From: Gp7-AA6 sp036395755
GTDB lineage: Bacteria > Acidobacteriota > Thermoanaerobaculia > UBA5066 > Gp7-AA6
Length of the DNA: 5,386 bases
NCBI GenBank assembly: GCA_036395755.1
Contig: DASWCZ010000003.1
Location: 1-5,386, forward strand
Reading direction: 5' to 3'
Made by a program: the position numbers and the translations under genes. This document shows positions 5,257 through 5,386 of the stretch, in pieces (within the stretch, counting starts at the first letter, position 1; every line of letters begins with the position of its first letter). The notes beneath the pieces are model-generated. The model was not told the origin of the DNA and did no database searches. It worked only from the letters and a program-made list of their open reading frames with translations.

Positions 5257-5262
5257 GACCGC

Positions 5263-5386
5263 ATGAATCTCTATGGACCCAAGCAGCTGGTAGACGGCAT
5301 GCGCACGGTACGCAAGAACACGATCCTGATCGCCGAAGACATTCCCGAGAGCGACTACGGATACCGTCCGACGCCGGACAGCCGTT
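5263..5386 (+). CDS. DinB-family protein, N-terminal part (3' truncated by window edge)
   Basis: The 41 visible codons read MNLYGPKQLVDGMRTVRKNT, ILIAEDIPESDYGYRPTPDS, then R. A first helix with RTVRKNT and the following I-A-E-D-I-P-E-x-x-Y-x-(F/Y)-R-P-x-P turn are typical of the DinB/YfiT-like four-helix metalloenzyme superfamily, in which three His residues bind a divalent metal; those lie beyond the visible part. Most members are of unknown substrate, some being thiol-dependent transferases or stress-linked. The ATG at 5263 is set by the strong AAGGAGGA. The gene follows the kinase by 372 bases and probably has its own promoter; a weak TATAGA-like box lies at 5215-5220. Confidence 0.8.
   Translation, partial: MNLYGPKQLVDGMRTVRKNTILIAEDIPESDYGYRPTPDSR

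Larger units (their letters stand above)
4891..5262. other. Gene-poor interval between the kinase and the DinB-family gene
   Basis: No confident gene is seen in these 372 bases. The interval contains the basic open frame ending at 5101, overlapping inverted repeats (ACCGGCCA 5083-5090 with TGGCCGGT 5110-5117; GACCGG 5100-5105 with CCGGTC 5113-5118), the 40-bp gene fragment at 5135-5174 and the leader of the DinB-family gene. The inverted repeats lack a T-run on the + strand, so a kinase terminator is not established. Confidence 0.6.

Noticed and set aside
1..5386. CRISPR arrays, tRNA or rRNA genes and insertion sequences
   Set aside because: No regularly spaced repeats with spacers, no cloverleaf or rRNA segments and no transposase motifs were seen in either strand.

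Overview
This GC-rich window looks like chromosomal DNA from a soil or sediment bacterium of the Acidobacteriota or a similar phylum. The assignment rests on gene types: a Ser/Thr kinase fused to a WD40-like beta-propeller, a DinB-family protein, a DoxX-family protein and several toxin-antitoxin (TA) genes. It is an inference; there is no rRNA or marker gene here.

Layout. Positions 1-116 hold the 3' end of a DoxX-like membrane protein gene (+), followed by a strong GC hairpin. Positions 207-705 (-) hold a ribbon-helix-helix (RHH, CopG-like) regulator and a small GTG-start gene that overlaps it by one base. This second gene is of unknown function and carries an apparent one-base frameshift near its C-terminus. 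Upstream of the regulator lie 10-bp tandem repeats that look like an operator. Positions 807-878 (+) carry a second, partial copy of the DoxX C-terminal tail. Positions 935-2024 (-) form a compact four-gene run: MazE-like antitoxin, MazF toxin, a shortened RelE-like toxin and a Phd-like antitoxin, ending in a terminator-like hairpin at 888-927.

Positions 2194-4890 (+) encode an 898-residue transmembrane Ser/Thr kinase with a C-terminal PD40/TolB-like propeller. Its canonical catalytic residues are present. Positions 4891-5262 contain no confident gene but hold two gene-fragment-like pieces; one is a 40-bp near copy of the damaged C-terminus at 210-248. Positions 5263-5386 begin a DinB-family gene with a strong Shine-Dalgarno.

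The left 2 kb behaves as a TA island: three modules, all on the minus strand, with very tight or overlapping gene junctions, truncated partners and duplicated gene tails. That pattern suggests repeated gain and decay. The kinase is divergent from the mazEF run and has no clear operon partner in the window. The least described element is the RHH regulator plus its unknown 80-residue partner, a candidate uncharacterised TA-like pair. There is no convincing evidence of a larger novel system.
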